Origin: Sinorhizobium glycinis | GTDB lineage: Bacteria > Pseudomonadota > Alphaproteobacteria > Rhizobiales > Rhizobiaceae | NCBI RefSeq assembly: GCF_001651865.1 | Contig: NZ_LPUX01000060.1 | Coordinates: forward strand, 397,422-461,421 | Direction of reading: 5' to 3' | DNA: 64,000 bases | In this document: positions 35,665-42,731 of the stretch, one piece after another | How the letters are laid out: every line of letters starts with the position of its first letter | How positions within the stretch are numbered: the stretch's first letter is position 1 | Made by a program: the position numbers and the translations under genes | The notes under the pieces: model-generated | The model's database searches: none | The model's input: the letters and a program-made list of their open reading frames with translations, nothing else | What the model was told of the DNA's origin: nothing

Positions 35665-35925
35665 TCAGTCGGGCTTCGGCGTTTTCGTCTCGCCAAAGCG
35701 CACTTCTTCGCGCGAGGGATTATCGGCGATCGACCGTTCTTCGTCGTCGTTCGGAAGTGCTTCGTCCGGATCGACGTTCTGTTCGTCTCTGCTGCGTACG
35801 GGCGGGACCCGACCTTGAACGACCGTCTGCACTTTCATGCTTTTCGGCGTCCCGGCCGGCATCTGTTCATCGGTGGGCAGAGCGGGCTTCCTGCGCGTCG
35901 GCTCGTCCGGATTGTTGCGTGCCAT
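35665..35925 (-). CDS. Small hydrophilic protein, possible EcfG target
   Basis: 86 aa, rich in Pro, Glu, Asp and Arg, with no hydrophobic core: probably intrinsically disordered. No family recognised. AAGGAAGG lies upstream of the ATG. The upstream region has GGAAC-N16-CTTT (35977 down to 35953), a weaker EcfG-type match. It is divergent from the DUF1236-type gene. Similar small charged proteins are common in stress-induced sets. Confidence 0.65.
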   Translation of the reverse strand: MARNNPDEPTRRKPALPTDEQMPAGTPKSMKVQTVVQGRVPPVRSRDEQNVDPDEALPNDDEERSIADNPSREEVRFGETKTPKPD

Positions 35926-35952
35926 CGTATCCTTCCTTCTTCCTGAGAGGGG

Positions 35953-35977
35953 AAAGCGGAGCCGGGCACTTTGTTCC
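35953..35977 (-). promoter_or_regulatory. Possible EcfG-type promoter (weak -10)
   Basis: Minus strand GGAAC (35977-35973), N16, CTTT. The -35 is perfect; the -10 lacks the usual G before TT. Confidence 0.45.
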
Positions 35978-36029
35978 GTTCTGCCGCCGAGTGGCAGCGC
36001 TAAGGAAAACTTCGGTTGGTATATTAGCA

Positions 36030-36054
36030 GGAACAAAAGCGCGGCGGAGCGGTT
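36030..36054 (+). promoter_or_regulatory. EcfG/RpoE2-type promoter
   Basis: GGAAC (36030-36034), 16-bp spacer, GGTT (36051-36054), ending about 31 bp before the ATG of the exported DUF1236-type protein. It lies back to back with the minus-strand candidate at 35953-35977. Confidence 0.78.
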
Positions 36055-36085
36055 GGGGGCGTCGATTCCAGGAAGGAGGAAAGCG

Positions 36086-36598
36086 ATGAAATTCAAGCAC
36101 CCAACCATACTCGCCTTCGTGCTCGCCGCCGGAATATCGCCGCTCGCACTCGCACAGGACGCCCAGCAACCGAAGCAGCCCATGCCTGAGACGCAGGGGA
36201 CCGAGACACAGCAGATGCAGGGCAGCGACAGCCAGACCGTGACCGGCCAGAAGGAAGACCGTTGCACGCAACCGAATCCGCCGGCCGACTGCCCAAAGGC
36301 CCCTGACGCCGCCACGACCGGCGCCATCAGTTCCTCAGGGTCGGTCGAGGTCACCTCCGAGCAGCAAACCCAACTGCGCAGCGTCATAAAGGAAAGCAGC
36401 GTCCAACCCGTCGACAAGGTGGAGTTTGACGTATCCGTCGGCGTAGCCGTGCCGCAGAGCGTAACCCTCCACGCCTTGCCGCCGCGGATCGTCGAGATCG
36501 TTCCCGCCTACGAGAACTACAAGTACTTCATGCTCGCGGACGGGCGGATTGTCATTGTCGATCCGAACAACATGCAGATTGTCGCGGTCATCGCCTGA
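36086..36598 (+). CDS. Exported DUF1236-type protein, predicted EcfG target
   Basis: 170 aa. Signal peptide 1-23 (FVLAAGISPLALA-QD), then a Gln/Pro-rich low-complexity stretch (to ~85) and a C-terminal DUF1236-like domain: FDVSVGVAVPQSVTLHALPPRIVEIVPAYENYKYFMLADGRIVIVDPNNMQIVAVI. Probably periplasmic. The family is common in rhizobia and of unknown function. The start has GGAGGAAAG upstream and a canonical EcfG promoter before it. A hairpin follows at 36622-36650. Confidence 0.8.
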   Translation: MKFKHPTILAFVLAAGISPLALAQDAQQPKQPMPETQGTETQQMQGSDSQTVTGQKEDRCTQPNPPADCPKAPDAATTGAISSSGSVEVTSEQQTQLRSVIKESSVQPVDKVEFDVSVGVAVPQSVTLHALPPRIVEIVPAYENYKYFMLADGRIVIVDPNNMQIVAVIA

Positions 36599-36621
36599 GC
36601 GGGCGAAACACCGTCAGCCAT

Positions 36622-36650
36622 GAGGCCCGCCTTTGTCGAAGGCGAGCCTC
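36622..36650. terminator. Hairpin between convergent genes
   Basis: GAGGCCCGCCTT-TGTCG-AAGGCGAGCCTC: a 12-bp stem with one mismatch. It lies just after the DUF1236-type gene and before the end of the DUF892 gene. No T run, so a probable rather than certain terminator. Confidence 0.5.
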
Positions 36651-36770
36651 CATTTGCCGCAATGGTTCCCGTCTCAAGTCTTGGCGTGACGCCTCGACAA
36701 GCGCGTGCGACTACAAGCTTTCTCCGGCGATCTGCGCGCCAGGAGGAGGTTATTGGCGCCGTCTCACCGG

Positions 36771-37277
36771 TCAATGCTTGGCCGTCACGCCGCGCTGATC
36801 CCGATCCAGGAACGTGCGGGTGATTTCCGCGGCATGCTGATCGAGCCACTCGGCCATCTCGACTTCCTGCTGCAGAATGGTCTCGCAGACGCGCTTTGTC
36901 TCCTGGTCGCCCGCAAAGTCGGCGGCAGCGATCAGAATCTTGTAGCTGGCGATTTCCATATGTTCGAACGTGTAGCTGGCAAGCGAGCCCTTGACGACTT
37001 CGTCGCTGACGAACAGCCCGCTCAAACCCTGCCCGATGGCTACGATCTTGCCGCTGATATCCTTGACGGTCGAGGTCCCGCCGTGCAGTCGCTCAAGGCA
37101 ACGCTTGAGCATTGCGGCCTGGTCGCGGGTTTCCTGCAAGTGCCGATCGATCCGGGCTTTGAGCTCAGGATAGTTTTCCAGCCGCCGGGATTGACTGGTG
37201 AGCATGGTGATCGCCTGTTCTTCCATGGCATGCGCATCCCGGAGCCAAGCCTGCAAGTTGTCGCTCGCCTTATGCAT
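36771..37277 (-). CDS. DUF892 (YciE/YciF-type) ferritin-like protein, predicted EcfG target
   Basis: 168 aa, all-helical ferritin-like fold of the DUF892 family. Candidate metal residues are spread over the helices: AWLRDAHAMEEQAITML, RIDRHLQETRDQAAMLKRCLERL, YTFEHMEIASYKILI and ETILQQEVEMAEWLDQHAAEI. YciF-type proteins are induced by osmotic and oxidative stress; the exact reaction is unknown. The ATG at 37277 has AAGGAGG upstream; an in-frame extension to 37598 is spurious. A canonical EcfG promoter lies 28-52 bp upstream. Confidence 0.88.
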   Translation of the reverse strand: MHKASDNLQAWLRDAHAMEEQAITMLTSQSRRLENYPELKARIDRHLQETRDQAAMLKRCLERLHGGTSTVKDISGKIVAIGQGLSGLFVSDEVVKGSLASYTFEHMEIASYKILIAAADFAGDQETKRVCETILQQEVEMAEWLDQHAAEITRTFLDRDQRGVTAKH

Positions 37278-37304
37278 CGCACGTTCCTCCTTTTGAGGTG
37301 ATCC

Positions 37305-37329
37305 AACCGGCCGTACTCCGAAAGGTTCC
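37305..37329 (-). promoter_or_regulatory. EcfG/RpoE2-type promoter
   Basis: Minus strand GGAAC (37329-37325), 16-bp spacer, GGTT (37308-37305), directed at the DUF892 gene. Confidence 0.78.
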
Positions 37330-37447
37330 GCAGGGGCGCGATGCGGAGCGAAGCTTCGGCGGAACAATTCCAATCCCTGGAGATTGATAGTGGAGGCGGC
37401 AAAACCGCAGGTTTTTCTGATCCATTCACAGCAATACCGGAAGTACG

Positions 37448-37579
37448 ATGTCGAAAACCGTGGCCGCAGCAGTGATCGGCGCCCTGATACTGGTCGCTGT
37501 GCTCTGGACGATTTTCCCGTTTGACGGACCGGCCGAAGAGGGACAGCCGGCACCGCATGCGATCGATCAGTCTGAATGA
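37448..37579 (+). CDS. 43-residue single-pass membrane protein
   Basis: A very short ORF: one membrane helix (VAAAVIGALILVAVLWTIF, about 4-22) and an acidic tail. GGAAG lies just upstream of the ATG, and the stop overlaps the next gene's first possible ATG by 4 bp (ATGA at 37576-37579), which supports translation. A weak GGAAC-N18-TT promoter candidate is at 37361-37385. No family recognised; typical of small stress-induced membrane proteins. Confidence 0.6.
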   Translation: MSKTVAAAVIGALILVAVLWTIFPFDGPAEEGQPAPHAIDQSE

Positions 37580-37920
37580 CACAATCGAGGATGCCCATGC
37601 AGGAAGAGCTGAAGATTTACCGGCTGTCGCCGCTGGCCGAGCCCTCTGATCCGAACTGGGAGAATGCCAGGTACCAGGGGGAAGTGGTCGTCATTGCGCG
37701 AACGAGCGGCGATGCCCGGATCGTCGCCTCCGAGGCCGAGCTCGATTTCCGCGAGATCGATGCAAAACCGGCCGAGGGCGTCACCACCGACATGGCGAGC
37801 GCCTTTCGCAGCGAGAAGCTCTACACGGTGATCGAAGAGGGGCCGGCGCCTCCGGGCTCGGACCGCGGCGTGATCGCCGGCCAGGTCGCGGTCGACAACA
37901 TTGTTTCCACCGAGCTTTGA
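37576..37920 (+). CDS. Hypothetical protein
   Basis: 114 aa from the first ATG; ATGs at 37591 and 37597 are alternatives (MPMQEELKIYRL, MQEELKIYRL) with GAGG nearby. A compact alpha/beta soluble protein: LKIYRLSPLAEPSDPNWENARYQGEVVVIARTSGDARIVASEAELDF, then a loop and a C-terminal strand region. No known domain could be named. Its first codon overlaps the 43-aa membrane gene, so the two are probably translated together. It is convergent with the SDR gene that follows. Confidence 0.68.
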   Translation: MTQSRMPMQEELKIYRLSPLAEPSDPNWENARYQGEVVVIARTSGDARIVASEAELDFREIDAKPAEGVTTDMASAFRSEKLYTVIEEGPAPPGSDRGVIAGQVAVDNIVSTEL

Positions 37921-37938
37921 AGGTCGTCGGGCCCGGCG

Positions 37939-38796
37939 CTACAGGATCGGCTTGCCGCCGGTCACCGCGATCGTCGCGCCGGAGACGTAGCTCGACAGCG
38001 GATCCGCCAGCATGACGTAGGTCGATGCGAGTTCCACCGGTTGCCCGGGCCGTTTCATCGGCACCTGCTTGCCGAAATTCATAACCGAGTCCTCGGGAAG
38101 GGTGGACGGGATCAGCGGTGTCCAGATTGGGCCCGGCGCCACCGCATTGGCGCGTATCCCCTTGTCGGCAAGCATTTGCGCCAGACCCGCGGTGAAGTTC
38201 TGGATCGCGCCCTTGGTTGTCGCATAGGCGAGCAGGATCGGGTTCGGAGCATCCGCATTGATCGAGGCGGTGTTGATGATCGAACTGCCGGGCTTCATGT
38301 GCGGCACCGCCGCGCGCGTGAGATAGAACATGGCATGGATGTTCACGCGGAAGGTCAACTCCCATTCCTCGTCGGTGATGTCTGCGATGTCCGGGAAGGA
38401 GGCCTGGTGCGCGGCGTTGTTGACGAGAATGTCGATGCCACCGAGTTCGTTGACCGCCGTCTCGACAATTTTCTCGCAATGGGCCGACGCCTGGATGTCG
38501 CCGGCGACGAGAACGGCCTTGCGCCCGGCCTCTTCGACGAGCGCTTTGGTCGATTTCGCGTCCTCGTGCTCATTCAGATAGGAAATCAGCACATCGGCGC
38601 CCTCCCGGGCGTAGGCGATCGCCACAGCCCGGCCGATGCCGCTGTCGCCGCCAGTGATGATGGCTTTCTTACCCTGCAACCGGCCCGACCCTTTATAGGA
38701 GTTTTCCCCGTGGTCCGGCAGCGGGTCCATGCGGTCCGTGGTCCCGGGCATGGGTTGGGTCTGACGCTTGAACGGCGGGCGCGGGAAATTTTCCAT
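37939..38796 (-). CDS. SDR-family oxidoreductase, general-stress type
   Basis: 285 aa. A proline-rich N-terminal extension (RPPFKRQTQPMPGTTDRMDPLPDHGENSYKGSGRLQGK) typical of the YhdF/YdaD (general stress protein 39) group is followed by the SDR core: TGGDSGIGRA, NNAAHQ, catalytic Y191 and K195 (YATTK) and PGPIWTPLIP. A soluble NAD(P)-dependent dehydrogenase; substrate unknown. The start at 38796 has AAGGAGG upstream and replaces a longer frame. A GGAAC-N19-TT candidate promoter lies at 38859-38884. Confidence 0.87.
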   Translation of the reverse strand: MENFPRPPFKRQTQPMPGTTDRMDPLPDHGENSYKGSGRLQGKKAIITGGDSGIGRAVAIAYAREGADVLISYLNEHEDAKSTKALVEEAGRKAVLVAGDIQASAHCEKIVETAVNELGGIDILVNNAAHQASFPDIADITDEEWELTFRVNIHAMFYLTRAAVPHMKPGSSIINTASINADAPNPILLAYATTKGAIQNFTAGLAQMLADKGIRANAVAPGPIWTPLIPSTLPEDSVMNFGKQVPMKRPGQPVELASTYVMLADPLSSYVSGATIAVTGGKPIL

Positions 38797-38858
38797 GGTC
38801 CAGGCCTCCTTGGTTTGATTCAGGTACGAACGATTTTTCGGCATGACGGCCGCAGCCT

Positions 38859-38884
38859 AACTCGGGCGCGCCGGGCTTTGTTCC
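38859..38884 (-). promoter_or_regulatory. Probable EcfG-type promoter
   Basis: Minus strand GGAAC (38884-38880), 18-bp spacer, GTT (38861-38859), that is GGAAC-N19-TT, within the allowed spacing. It faces away from the next promoter at 38911, giving a divergent stress pair. Confidence 0.55.
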
Positions 38885-38910
38885 GACAGCTCGCCATAAG
38901 GACGCGTGAT

Positions 38911-38935
38911 GGAACTTCGCCCCCGGGCTGGCGTT
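38911..38935 (+). promoter_or_regulatory. EcfG/RpoE2-type promoter
   Basis: GGAAC (38911-38915), 16-bp spacer, CGTT (38932-38935), 28 bp before the ATG at 38964. It is the closest match to the family consensus in the window. Confidence 0.8.
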
Positions 38936-38963
38936 GACCAAGCGACAACCCGAGGAGGGCGAA

Positions 38964-39209
38964 ATGGCGAAATTCGAAAACAGACCGAAGGGCATCCCGG
39001 ACGTCGGGTCGGACACCCGCGAGCCCGTCGAGACCGACAGCGACCTGCATCCGGAAGCGGGCGCGCAGCCGCTGGAGCCGGATGAGCTTATCAAGAAGCG
39101 GGCCGCCCGGGAGGCAATGCGCAGGAAAAGGGACGACTATGTCGTCGAGTCCGACCTCGAGGACGAGGACCAGCGCTTCCCCCTTCCGACGATGAAAGAC
39201 CAGGACTGA
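38964..39209 (+). CDS. Small hydrophilic protein, predicted EcfG target
   Basis: 81 aa, highly charged (about 40% D/E/K/R), no hydrophobic core, probably disordered. It contains LEPDELIKKRAAREAMRRKRDDYVVESDLEDEDQ. The ATG at 38964 has AGGAGG upstream and was preferred to an ATG 10 codons earlier. It has its own canonical EcfG promoter and is followed 27 bp later by another small hydrophilic gene. No domain known. Confidence 0.72.
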   Translation: MAKFENRPKGIPDVGSDTREPVETDSDLHPEAGAQPLEPDELIKKRAAREAMRRKRDDYVVESDLEDEDQRFPLPTMKDQD

Positions 39210-39236
39210 CAAGGCGGGCTGCACAGGAGAAAGATC

Positions 39237-39431
39237 ATGAAGACCCCAAAGGACGGAGCGCCCGGCACCACGGAGCAATCGCCGCGGTGGGAAGGGCCGA
39301 AGGAGACACGGCCAAGAGGCTATCTGCCGGCGAAGGACGACCCGGATCATGACCGGGATGCGGCCGGCGAAAACCTGAAGGACCCGCCTCGGCGCAAGGT
39401 CTCGGACGCACTCAAGACAAAGGACGACTGA
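39237..39431 (+). CDS. Small hydrophilic protein
   Basis: 64 aa, rich in Pro, Lys, Asp and Gly (GYLPAKDDPDHDRDAAGENLKDPPRRKVSDALKTKDD), disordered by composition. AGGAGAAAG precedes the ATG. It is 27 bp after the 81-aa gene and likely shares its transcript. No family recognised. Its composition recalls desiccation-type hydrophilins, but no known motif is present. Confidence 0.65.
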   Translation: MKTPKDGAPGTTEQSPRWEGPKETRPRGYLPAKDDPDHDRDAAGENLKDPPRRKVSDALKTKDD

Positions 39432-39490
39432 GGCCGCGCCGCTCCGGTGGGCTGTCGCTCGCGTGCATTCAGTTGCGTGCTGCATGCGCC

Positions 39491-39515
39491 GGAACCGAGA
39501 CGCTGCTCGGTGGTT
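39491..39515 (+). promoter_or_regulatory. EcfG/RpoE2-type promoter
   Basis: GGAAC (39491-39495), 16-bp spacer, GGTT (39512-39515), 39 bp before the BON-domain gene. Confidence 0.75.
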
Positions 39516-39554
39516 TGAACGATCGAACGCATCGAAAAACGAAAGGAGCAACCG

Positions 39555-40238
39555 ATGGCCAGAAAGAAGGAATGGCGGCGGGACGATCCCTATTGGCGTT
39601 CGCGCGAATCCGGGAGGGACTGGTATGAGGACGAACGGCGCGCCGGGCGGCGCTTCACGGGAACAGTCGAACCGCGCAGTGCCGAATACGAGAGTTCCGA
39701 GTATTTCCCGGGTGCCGAGTCCAGCGTGGGTCCGTACCGCCGGATGGACGAAGACTATGGGCGTTGGAACCGCGAGCGTGGCTATGGCGACTATGGTTCC
39801 GAATACGGCCGGGGGCGGTCTTCCTATTCGCGCTCCGGCCGGGACTGGGACGAGGAGAGGGGCTTCTTCGAACGGGCCGGTGACGAGGTTGCCTCGTGGT
39901 TCGGCGACGAAGATGCCGAGCGCCGCCGCCAAATGGACCAGCATCGCGGCAAGGGTCCGAAAGGCTATACCCGTTCCGACAGCCGCATCCAGGAGGATGT
40001 CAGCGACCGCCTGAGCGATGACGGAGCACTCGACGCTTCCGACATCGAGGTTTCGGTCACGGGTGGCGAGGTTCAGCTCAGCGGCTTCGTCGAGTCCAAA
40101 TGGGCAAAACGCCGCGCCGAAGACCTGGCGGAAAATGTCTCGGGCGTCGGCCATGTCCAGAACAATATCCGTGTCCGGGGCACCGGGTCGTCCGGGGGAA
40201 CGTCCGGCTGGACGGGCGGGACCACCCAAAATCTCTGA
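39555..40238 (+). CDS. BON-domain protein, predicted EcfG target
   Basis: 227 aa. Residues 1-140 are a very unusual Arg/Tyr/Asp/Glu/Gly-rich region (WYEDERRAGRRFTG, RERGYGDYGSEYGRGRSSYS) that is probably disordered. The C-terminal ~70 residues are a BON domain: IQEDVSDRLSDDGALDASDIEVSVTGGEVQLSGFVESKWAKRRAEDLAENVSGVGHVQNNIRV. No signal peptide is seen. BON domains bind membranes or ligands; this architecture is frequent in rhizobial stress genes. RBS AAGGAG. Its stop is adjacent to the end of the convergent topoisomerase gene. Confidence 0.85.
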   Translation: MARKKEWRRDDPYWRSRESGRDWYEDERRAGRRFTGTVEPRSAEYESSEYFPGAESSVGPYRRMDEDYGRWNRERGYGDYGSEYGRGRSSYSRSGRDWDEERGFFERAGDEVASWFGDEDAERRRQMDQHRGKGPKGYTRSDSRIQEDVSDRLSDDGALDASDIEVSVTGGEVQLSGFVESKWAKRRAEDLAENVSGVGHVQNNIRVRGTGSSGGTSGWTGGTTQNL

Positions 40239-41411
40239 TCAGCCGACGGCGGGGCTCAGTCCCGCCGTCACTCCGTTCAACGGGGCGGTTGCCTTCGACT
40301 CCGCACGGGCTGTGCGCGCAAGAAAATTGAGCATGCGCGCCTCCTCGGCGCGAAGTTCCGGGTTCGCCCGCCCGCGACGGCGCAGTTGCTTGGCGGAGGC
40401 GGCACTGCCGCTATCCGCGAGAGCGATGACGTCCGGATGGATGTAGCTCTTGCGGCAGATTGCCGGCGTGTTGCAGAGAACCTCGGCGGCCGCCTCGCAC
40501 ATCCCTCTGACAGTCGGGCGGTCGCCTTTCTCCATCGCCCCGCGTGCGGCCGTGAAGGCGGCAACGCTGCCCGCCCAGGTCCGGAATGTCTTGGCCGAAA
40601 CCGGGAACCCGGCGACATCCGCCAGGTAACGGTTAAGACGACCCGAGTCGACGGGACGCAGGATATCGTTGTCGTCCCTCCAGACGAAGAGCTGCCGTCC
40701 CGGCAGGTCGGCGATGTCCTCGAGCAGGCGCTGCAGTTTCGGGCGTCGCAGCCGCCTTTGCACGCGCTTGCCTCCCTTGGCGGTAAACCGCAGTTCTATG
40801 CAGCCGTCGAGGAGCCGCAGGTGGCGCTTCAAAAGCGTCGTCGCGCCATAGGTCGAATTCGCCTGGACATAGGCGGGACTTCCCGTGCGCAGATGCACTT
40901 CGTCGAGCAAGGCGACCAGCGCGGCGAGAACGGTGCGGGCGTCGCCGGCTTCCCCTTCCATGTGGCGGCGGATCGTGCGCCGGATCCTCGGCAAAGCCTT
41001 GCCGAAGAGGAGCAGCTGAGCGAACTTGTCGCCGCTTCTCAGCGCCTGCCATTCCGTGTGGTAGCGGTATTGCTTTCGGCCGCGCGCGTCATAGCCGGTC
41101 GCCTGCAGGTGGCCGTGCTCGTTCAGGCAGATCCATACGCTCTCATAGGCGGGCGGCAGGCCCAGCGACGCTATTCGAGCTTTCACCGCAGGATCGGTGA
41201 GGATCGAGCCGTCCGGCAGCCGGTAAACGAACCCCTTGCCGGAACGCTGGCGTCTGATGCCCGGCTCGGAATCGCTGACATAGACGAGCCCGCTTTCCTT
41301 CGGCGGAACCTCTTCCATGGCCACATCTAGCCGGTTGCGACTGCGCCCGGCGCCGGGCCGGCCACGTGCCGCCGCACGGCAGGCCGGATTGGAGGTGAGT
41401 TGCAGCGGCAT
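40239..41411 (-). CDS. DNA topoisomerase IB (poxvirus-like)
   Basis: 390 aa from the ATG at 41411 (GAAGAGG upstream); an internal ATG at 41318 would give 359 aa. The N-terminal domain has GLVYVSDSEPGIRRQRSGKGF. The catalytic domain shows conserved residues in YHTEWQALRSGDKFAQLL, LRFTAKGGK, FRTWAGS and the active-site Tyr at about 323 (CRKSYIHP). It relaxes supercoils by a 3'-phosphotyrosyl intermediate without ATP. Bacterial copies are scattered and often stress-linked. A GGAAC motif at 41476-41480 has a spacer (N20-TT) slightly too long for a good EcfG promoter. Confidence 0.9.
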   Translation of the reverse strand: MPLQLTSNPACRAAARGRPGAGRSRNRLDVAMEEVPPKESGLVYVSDSEPGIRRQRSGKGFVYRLPDGSILTDPAVKARIASLGLPPAYESVWICLNEHGHLQATGYDARGRKQYRYHTEWQALRSGDKFAQLLLFGKALPRIRRTIRRHMEGEAGDARTVLAALVALLDEVHLRTGSPAYVQANSTYGATTLLKRHLRLLDGCIELRFTAKGGKRVQRRLRRPKLQRLLEDIADLPGRQLFVWRDDNDILRPVDSGRLNRYLADVAGFPVSAKTFRTWAGSVAAFTAARGAMEKGDRPTVRGMCEAAAEVLCNTPAICRKSYIHPDVIALADSGSAASAKQLRRRGRANPELRAEEARMLNFLARTARAESKATAPLNGVTAGLSPAVG

Positions 41412-41453
41412 CGCGGGCCTCTTCTTCGGGCTCTGAATTTTCGATCGCAGACT

Positions 41454-41480
41454 AACGCATCGGCGTGTGGGTCAGGTTCC
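41454..41480 (-). promoter_or_regulatory. Weak EcfG-like promoter before topoisomerase IB
   Basis: Minus strand GGAAC (41480-41476) and CGTT (41457-41454), but with 18 bp between them instead of 16-17. Confidence 0.3.
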
Positions 41481-41532
41481 ATGCGAGATGCGGCGCCGGG
41501 TCGATTTAGGCATCGAAGCTTGCAGCGGCAGG

Positions 41533-41557
41533 GGAACATAATCGGTCGCGGGCAGTT
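41533..41557 (+). promoter_or_regulatory. Probable EcfG-type promoter
   Basis: GGAAC (41533-41537), 16-bp spacer, AGTT (41554-41557). It lies 131 bp before the SDR gene at 41689, with a family D repeat in between, so the 5' UTR would carry the repeat hairpins. Confidence 0.5.
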
Positions 41558-41568
41558 CCATCGGCACC

Positions 41569-41670
41569 ACTGCATGTTTCCTTAAATCGCAGTCGATTAA
41601 GGGCAAAACATGCAGCAAATCAAAACGCTACAGCGTCCTTTGTGCGTCTGGAAGGCGCACGGCGCTGTCG
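41569..41670. repeat. Dispersed two-hairpin element, family D, full copy
   Basis: 102 bp. First palindrome ACTGCATGTTTCC...GGGCAAAACATGCAG; second hairpin ACAGCG..GTGCG/CGCAC..CGCTGT. It ends 18 bp before the SDR gene, so it should be in its leader RNA. Confidence 0.75.
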
Positions 41671-41688
41671 TCGAGAGGGAGGCGCGCC

Positions 41689-42672
41689 ATGAGGAAATCT
41701 CTCAAAGATGCGGTCGTAGTGATCACCGGAGCCTCATCCGGCGTGGGGCAGGCAGCGGCGGAAGAGTTTGCCCGGCGAGGCTCGAAACTCGTGCTTGCGG
41801 CGCGCGACGCGGCGGCGCTGCAGCTCGTTGCGAAGAGCTGCCGCAATCTCGGGGCAGAGGTCCTGGTCGTGCCGACCGATGTGACGGATGCGGATGCGGT
41901 CAAGCAATTGGCGAGGAGGGCGCTGAGCTTCGGCAAAATCGACGTCTGGTTCAGCAATGTCGGCGTCGGCGCGGTGGGCCGGTTCCAGGAAACGCCGATC
42001 GAGGCCCACGAGCAGGTCATACGCACGAACCTCATCGGCCACTTCAACGATGCGTATGCCGCCATTCCGATTTTTCTTAAGCAGGGCCGCGGCACTTTCA
42101 TCAACATGATCTCGCTCGGCGGCTTCGCCTCGACGCCTTACGCGGCTGCCTATAGCGCCAGCAAATTCGGCCTTAGAGGCTTTTCCGAAGCGCTGCGAGC
42201 CGAGCTCGCCGATGAACCGGACATTCATATCTGCGACGTCTACCCGACCTTCATGGACACGCCCGGGGTCGCACATGGTGCGAATTACACCGGCCGCAGG
42301 CTCAGCGTTCCGCCTCCCGTCTACGATGCACGCCGGGCCGCTCGCGCCATCGTCCGCCTGGCGCAGCATCCGCGCAGCTCCGTCACCGTCGGTGCCGTCG
42401 CCGACCTGGCGCGCCTTGCGCATTTTCTCGCTCCAAATACGACGTCCCGGCTCCTCGCCCGCCTGACCTCGTCCTATCTCAGGCGGGCGCCGCGCGCCGA
42501 AAGGAGCAACGGCAACCTGTTCAGGGCTCCGGAAAATCCCGGCGGCATCGAAGGGGGATGGCGTTCCGAGCGCAGAGTTCCGATCGCCGCTGTTGCGGCC
42601 GCGGCCGTCGTCGGCCTGGCACTTGCTGCCGTGATCGGCGGCGTACCCCGCATCTCGTATCGACGGCGCTGA
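41689..42672 (+). CDS. SDR-family oxidoreductase with C-terminal membrane anchor
   Basis: 327 aa. SDR core: TGASSGVG at 13-20, NVGVG, catalytic Y155 and K159 (YSASK). After the core there is a ~70-residue extension and a C-terminal membrane helix (VPIAAVAAAAVVGLALAAVIGG) with a basic end (RRR), so it is probably a tail-anchored inner-membrane enzyme with its catalytic part in the cytoplasm. Substrate unknown; lipid or aldehyde substrates would fit the anchor. The Zn-alcohol dehydrogenase gene follows 59 bp later and may be cotranscribed. Confidence 0.85.
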   Translation: MRKSLKDAVVVITGASSGVGQAAAEEFARRGSKLVLAARDAAALQLVAKSCRNLGAEVLVVPTDVTDADAVKQLARRALSFGKIDVWFSNVGVGAVGRFQETPIEAHEQVIRTNLIGHFNDAYAAIPIFLKQGRGTFINMISLGGFASTPYAAAYSASKFGLRGFSEALRAELADEPDIHICDVYPTFMDTPGVAHGANYTGRRLSVPPPVYDARRAARAIVRLAQHPRSSVTVGAVADLARLAHFLAPNTTSRLLARLTSSYLRRAPRAERSNGNLFRAPENPGGIEGGWRSERRVPIAAVAAAAVVGLALAAVIGGVPRISYRRR

Positions 42673-42731
42673 AGGCCCGCCTGCCGCCTCGGCACACATA
42701 GCCCGTTCGACAACAGAGGAGGCAATCCCCA

